Source: an uncultured Bacilli bacterium
GTDB lineage: Bacteria; Bacillota_I; Bacilli_A; RF39; UBA660
Length of the DNA stretch: 16,618 nucleotides
Assembly: GCA_934098665.1 (NCBI GenBank)
Contig: CAKOOO010000017.1
Span: 1 to 16,618, forward strand
Direction: 5' to 3'
The first letter of the stretch is position 1. Every line of letters starts with the position of its first letter. This document shows, one piece after another, positions 14,387-16,618 of this stretch. Made by a program: the position numbers and the translations under genes. Below the pieces are notes generated by a model that saw nothing but the letters and a program-made list of their open reading frames with translations, had not been told where the DNA came from and made no database searches.

Positions 14387-15126
14387 ATAGTAATAAACTC
14401 TTTAATTTGCTCAAATACTTTTTCTGATATACCATTTACATTTTTTATTTGCTCAATAGAGGTAAATAATCCATTTTCATTTCGGTAATCAATTATTTTT
14501 TGAGCTTTGGCTTCACCAATACCAGATAAACTCATAAGGTTTTCTTTGGAAGCAGTATTGATATTTACTTTACTTTCGCTATTATCAGTTTCATTTGTCT
14601 TTACTTCTTCATTAGGCTTTTCTTCTTCATTATTATCACTTGATAAATTATTTTCATCACTTGTAATAATAGAGGCTCCTTTATCTATGCATGATGAAAT
14701 ATCTACATCAGGGCAAGTGCATACAGTATCTTTTGTATCTATAACATCTTTAGTATTTTCTTTTTTTTCATTTAAAATAGTATTATATTCATAGTTTGTA
14801 TAAACATATATAACCATTTCTTTAGAAACTTTTTTGCTTAAATTAATATTATTTGTATAAGCATTACTTTTAAAGTTTCCTGCCATAGTAATAACATCAT
14901 TTATAATATTATCACTATTTACTTTGAAAACACCTGGACTATTTACCGCACCTTTTACTTCAACATAAAATTCATCATTTATTTCTATAACTGGCTCATT
15001 AACTTCCACTGTAGGGGTTTCTTCATTACCTTTATAGAAATAAAAATATGCAAAAATACCATACTCTAAAAGTATAAGTAAAATTACAAAACTAATAAGA
15101 AAAGTGTTTAAATATTTCTTTATCAT
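14383..15126 (-). CDS. comEA: Competence DNA receptor ComEA
   Basis: Membrane-anchored receptor that binds double-stranded DNA outside the cell for uptake. The 247 residues have an N-terminal membrane anchor (8-31), an SLBB-like domain (about 53-110, with VEVKGAVNSPGVFKV), a low-complexity acidic linker (about 150-186) and the C-terminal helix-hairpin-helix pair (187-247: NINTASKENLMSLSGIGEAK, then VNGIS). Three cysteines around 136-146 (CTC and SSC) are not a usual family feature and may form a disulfide. ATG follows AAGGAG at 6 nt. It overlaps comEC by 4 nt. Confidence 0.95.
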   Translation of the reverse strand: MIKKYLNTFLISFVILLILLEYGIFAYFYFYKGNEETPTVEVNEPVIEINDEFYVEVKGAVNSPGVFKVNSDNIINDVITMAGNFKSNAYTNNINLSKKVSKEMVIYVYTNYEYNTILNEKKENTKDVIDTKDTVCTCPDVDISSCIDKGASIITSDENNLSSDNNEEEKPNEEVKTNETDNSESKVNINTASKENLMSLSGIGEAKAQKIIDYRNENGLFTSIEQIKNVNGISEKVFEQIKEFITI

Positions 15127-15234
15127 AAATTTCTCCTTTCACTTATATTTTTACCGCTCGAAAGCCGTTTTCCTTTTTTTAAACAAAATTTTTATTAAAA
15201 ATAAAAAACTTTTAAAAAATTTCCCATACTTTTG

Positions 15235-15268
15235 CATAAAAAAACCATGTAAATATTTTACATAGTTT
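15235..15268 (-). terminator. Intrinsic terminator after the 406-aa surface protein
   Basis: AACTATGTAAA pairs with TTTACATGGTT (11 bp, one T-G, loop ATA), followed on the minus strand by TTTTTTT. It separates the surface gene from comEA. T-rich sequence on the other side could allow bidirectional use. The rest of 15127-15331 is AT-rich with no further gene. Confidence 0.78.
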
Positions 15269-15331
15269 TCTTTTTTTATTTGTCTAATTTTGTATATATT
15301 TTGTATATTTTACATTAGTTTTTTGTAACTA

Positions 15332-16552
15332 CTATCCAATTCTATATGCATTAGTAGTTGTTCCATCACCTGTACCTACAATTTTTAGGATACTAGAATC
15401 AAGATAAAATGTTGGACGAACCGCAGCAATGTCGTTGTCGACACTGTCGTGGTTGTAATCCACACCACCATCATCATTCAAAACTGCAGCATAAATTGAA
15501 TCAGAAGAATATGGTGAAAGAAGCCATTCTCCACTATATACAAAACTACTTTGTGATGTAAATAACCAATCATTATTTTTACAATCACTATATAAAGAAC
15601 CCTCCCAGTCATATAATGTTTCTGTACTACAACCCGACTTACTTTTCGTAGAACCACCTACGGTTGCATAACCATAATCACTGGGATATATAAGACCAGC
15701 TTTTGCATAAATACTTGATGGATTACCACTATAAATTGCACTTGTATTTCTTTCCTCTGTATAAAAGCCTTCTGCAGTCAATATAGAATAATTATCAGCA
15801 CTTGGGCCACCTAGATGCCATTTTGCAATTGCAATTGCACTAGATAGTTTACTATTTACATTAGAAGTGCTTAATAAAGCATCCAAGTATGTTCCATTTA
15901 ATTCTGTTTTAAGCGACGCAGTACTCCAATTGTTTGTTCCTGATGAATTCCATTTTTTACCATTTGTACCATCATCGCCACCATAATTATTTGTATCTAT
16001 TATTTTAAGAAGTTTTTTAGTACCACTACTATTTGTTCCATCATTTGAATACTCTTCATCAAAAAGTCCTATTATTCTAAATAATAATGAACTATCTGAA
16101 CATGTACCGCTTGTTTGGTTATCTAAACAAATATAATTATTTGGGTTTTTTCCTTCATATCTTAGTCCATTCTCATTAAATATGTCAGTATTGTTTGGTG
16201 TCATTAATGTTTCAAATGATATATCGGAAATATAATCAAAATATAAAAAGCATCTATCTGTTCCTATAAAGGCAAAAGACACAGTACCTGTAACACTATC
16301 ATAACCCTCTATCTTACCATTATTTTTGCAATAACTTTTTTCTGTATTTAAAGTATAGTTTCCTTTAGGAATATCTTTTGAACTTGATTTTGTATAATCA
16401 GTTGCACCATCTTCTTTTATCATTATAGATAATTTTTCTTCTTTAACTGGTTTATTTTTATTTAAACTATTTTGTTTTAATTTATAGGTTAAAATTAAAC
16501 TTAAAACTCCGATCAATAAAAATACGAACAACACTATTTTTTTACTTTTCAT
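15332..16552 (-). CDS. Secreted/membrane-anchored surface protein, Arg-Pro lectin-like C-terminus
   Basis: A 406-residue exported protein of unknown function. The N-terminus (MKSKK plus a hydrophobic segment about 5-24) is a signal peptide or uncleaved anchor. Residues 40-110 carry IMIKEDGATDYTKSSSKDIP and FIGTDRCFLYFDY, followed by a WRII-like segment LLFRIIGLFDEEY. The C-terminal ~200 residues are rich in Ser, Gly, Tyr and Asn and end with GEWLLSPY, AAVRPTFYLDSS and GDGTTTNAYRIG, parallel to WSASP, GFRPVVSL and the GDRTYNNPYVV tail in the 605-aa protein, so I place them in one broad family. SD GAGGAG precedes ATG closely. Four GAC and two AAC codons cluster within nine codons at 15431-15457, against mostly GAT/AAT elsewhere. 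Confidence 0.83.
   Translation of the reverse strand: MKSKKIVLFVFLLIGVLSLILTYKLKQNSLNKNKPVKEEKLSIMIKEDGATDYTKSSSKDIPKGNYTLNTEKSYCKNNGKIEGYDSVTGTVSFAFIGTDRCFLYFDYISDISFETLMTPNNTDIFNENGLRYEGKNPNNYICLDNQTSGTCSDSSLLFRIIGLFDEEYSNDGTNSSGTKKLLKIIDTNNYGGDDGTNGKKWNSSGTNNWSTASLKTELNGTYLDALLSTSNVNSKLSSAIAIAKWHLGGPSADNYSILTAEGFYTEERNTSAIYSGNPSSIYAKAGLIYPSDYGYATVGGSTKSKSGCSTETLYDWEGSLYSDCKNNDWLFTSQSSFVYSGEWLLSPYSSDSIYAAVLNDDGGVDYNHDSVDNDIAAVRPTFYLDSSILKIVGTGDGTTTNAYRIG
15431..15457 (-). other. Candidate variable block (AAC-derived codons)
   Basis: Nine consecutive codons TAC AAC CAC GAC AGT GTC GAC AAC GAC encode YNHDSVDND just upstream of the AAVRP motif. Eight of the nine end in C, and most differ from AAC only at positions that are A in AAC. 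This is the pattern left by adenine-specific mutagenesis of a template repeat. No template repeat or reverse transcriptase is visible here. Confidence 0.35.
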
Positions 16553-16585
16553 ACACTCCTCTTTTCGCCCGTAAGTACACCATCT

Positions 16586-16618
16586 AATTTTCTTATATTA
16601 GGTAGATTTAAGAAAATT
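16586..16618. repeat. 10-bp inverted repeat upstream of the 406-aa gene
   Basis: AATTTTCTTA (16586-16595) and TAAGAAAATT (16609-16618) are perfectly complementary around a 13-nt spacer; the right arm reaches the window edge and may extend beyond it. An alternative stem (ATCTAAT at 16582-16588 with ATTAGGT) overlaps it. It could be an upstream terminator, an operator or a leader structure. Confidence 0.5.

Noticed and set aside
15127..15331. ComK-type boxes upstream of comEA
   Set aside because: A-run/T-run pairs are everywhere in this AT-rich DNA, so the pattern has no weight here.
1..16618. Reverse transcriptase or template repeat for a diversity-generating retroelement
   Set aside because: Neither a reverse transcriptase motif nor an AAC-rich copy of the surface protein ends was found on either strand. 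The target claim therefore depends on sequence outside the window.
1..16618. Mycoplasma-type genetic code (TGA = Trp), suspected from the base composition
   Set aside because: TGG is used for Trp throughout and TGA ends comEA and the 115-aa gene, so the standard bacterial code applies.

Overview
The window is a low-GC (roughly 27% by eye) stretch of a Gram-positive-type chromosome, almost all of it coding on the minus strand. Protein families point to an uncultured gut-type Bacillota/Bacilli or RF39/Mycoplasmatota-like lineage: a T-box in front of aminoacyl-tRNA synthetase genes, RNase HIII, a ComEA/ComEC pair, and two large secreted proteins of a kind common in such genomes. TGA is used as a stop (comEA, the 115-aa orphan), so the mycoplasma genetic code does not apply.

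Layout in + coordinates; transcription runs mostly right to left. 1-3450: a translation operon hisS-asnS-aspS (aspS cut by the window edge) behind a very short T-box leader. 3495-5312: a 605-aa exported surface protein whose C-terminal end is much richer in GC than its surroundings. 5465-6468: cvpA-trxA. 6650-7576: rnhC, the only plus-strand gene, divergent from cvpA and abutting holA tail to tail. 7577-8506: holA. 8684-9319: an orphan 115-aa gene with a near-consensus promoter, and an 80-aa reading frame whose only apparent start is ATA. 9350-12340: the most unusual part, a head-to-tail array of seven copies of one YhcG/DUF1016-type PDDEXK nuclease gene. Two copies are intact at 298 codons each and five are deletion derivatives. 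12389-15126: comEA-comEC, overlapping by 4 nt. 15332-16552: a second 406-aa exported surface protein.

The array is the main discovery candidate. Every copy, including remnants of only about 30-45 codons, keeps a GC-rich palindrome at the same place in the gene, just before the codons for the conserved Trp-Ser-His motif. The palindromes differ in sequence but both arms change together. They fall into two length classes, one of 19 nt and one of 27 nt. Read on the opposite strand, each is followed by a T-run and looks like an intrinsic terminator. The array lies between comEC and holA, which are neighbours in many Bacilli, so it appears to be an accessory insertion.

A second candidate is the pair of surface proteins. 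Both end in a lectin-like segment with an Arg-Pro motif. The second carries nine consecutive codons that look like adenine-mutagenised AAC codons, the signature of a diversity-generating retroelement target, although no reverse transcriptase or template repeat lies in the window. Core genes otherwise follow normal Bacilli logic: T-box control of tRNA charging, DNA uptake genes next to a clamp-loader subunit, and rnhC-cvpA-trxA as a reduced form of a known neighbourhood.
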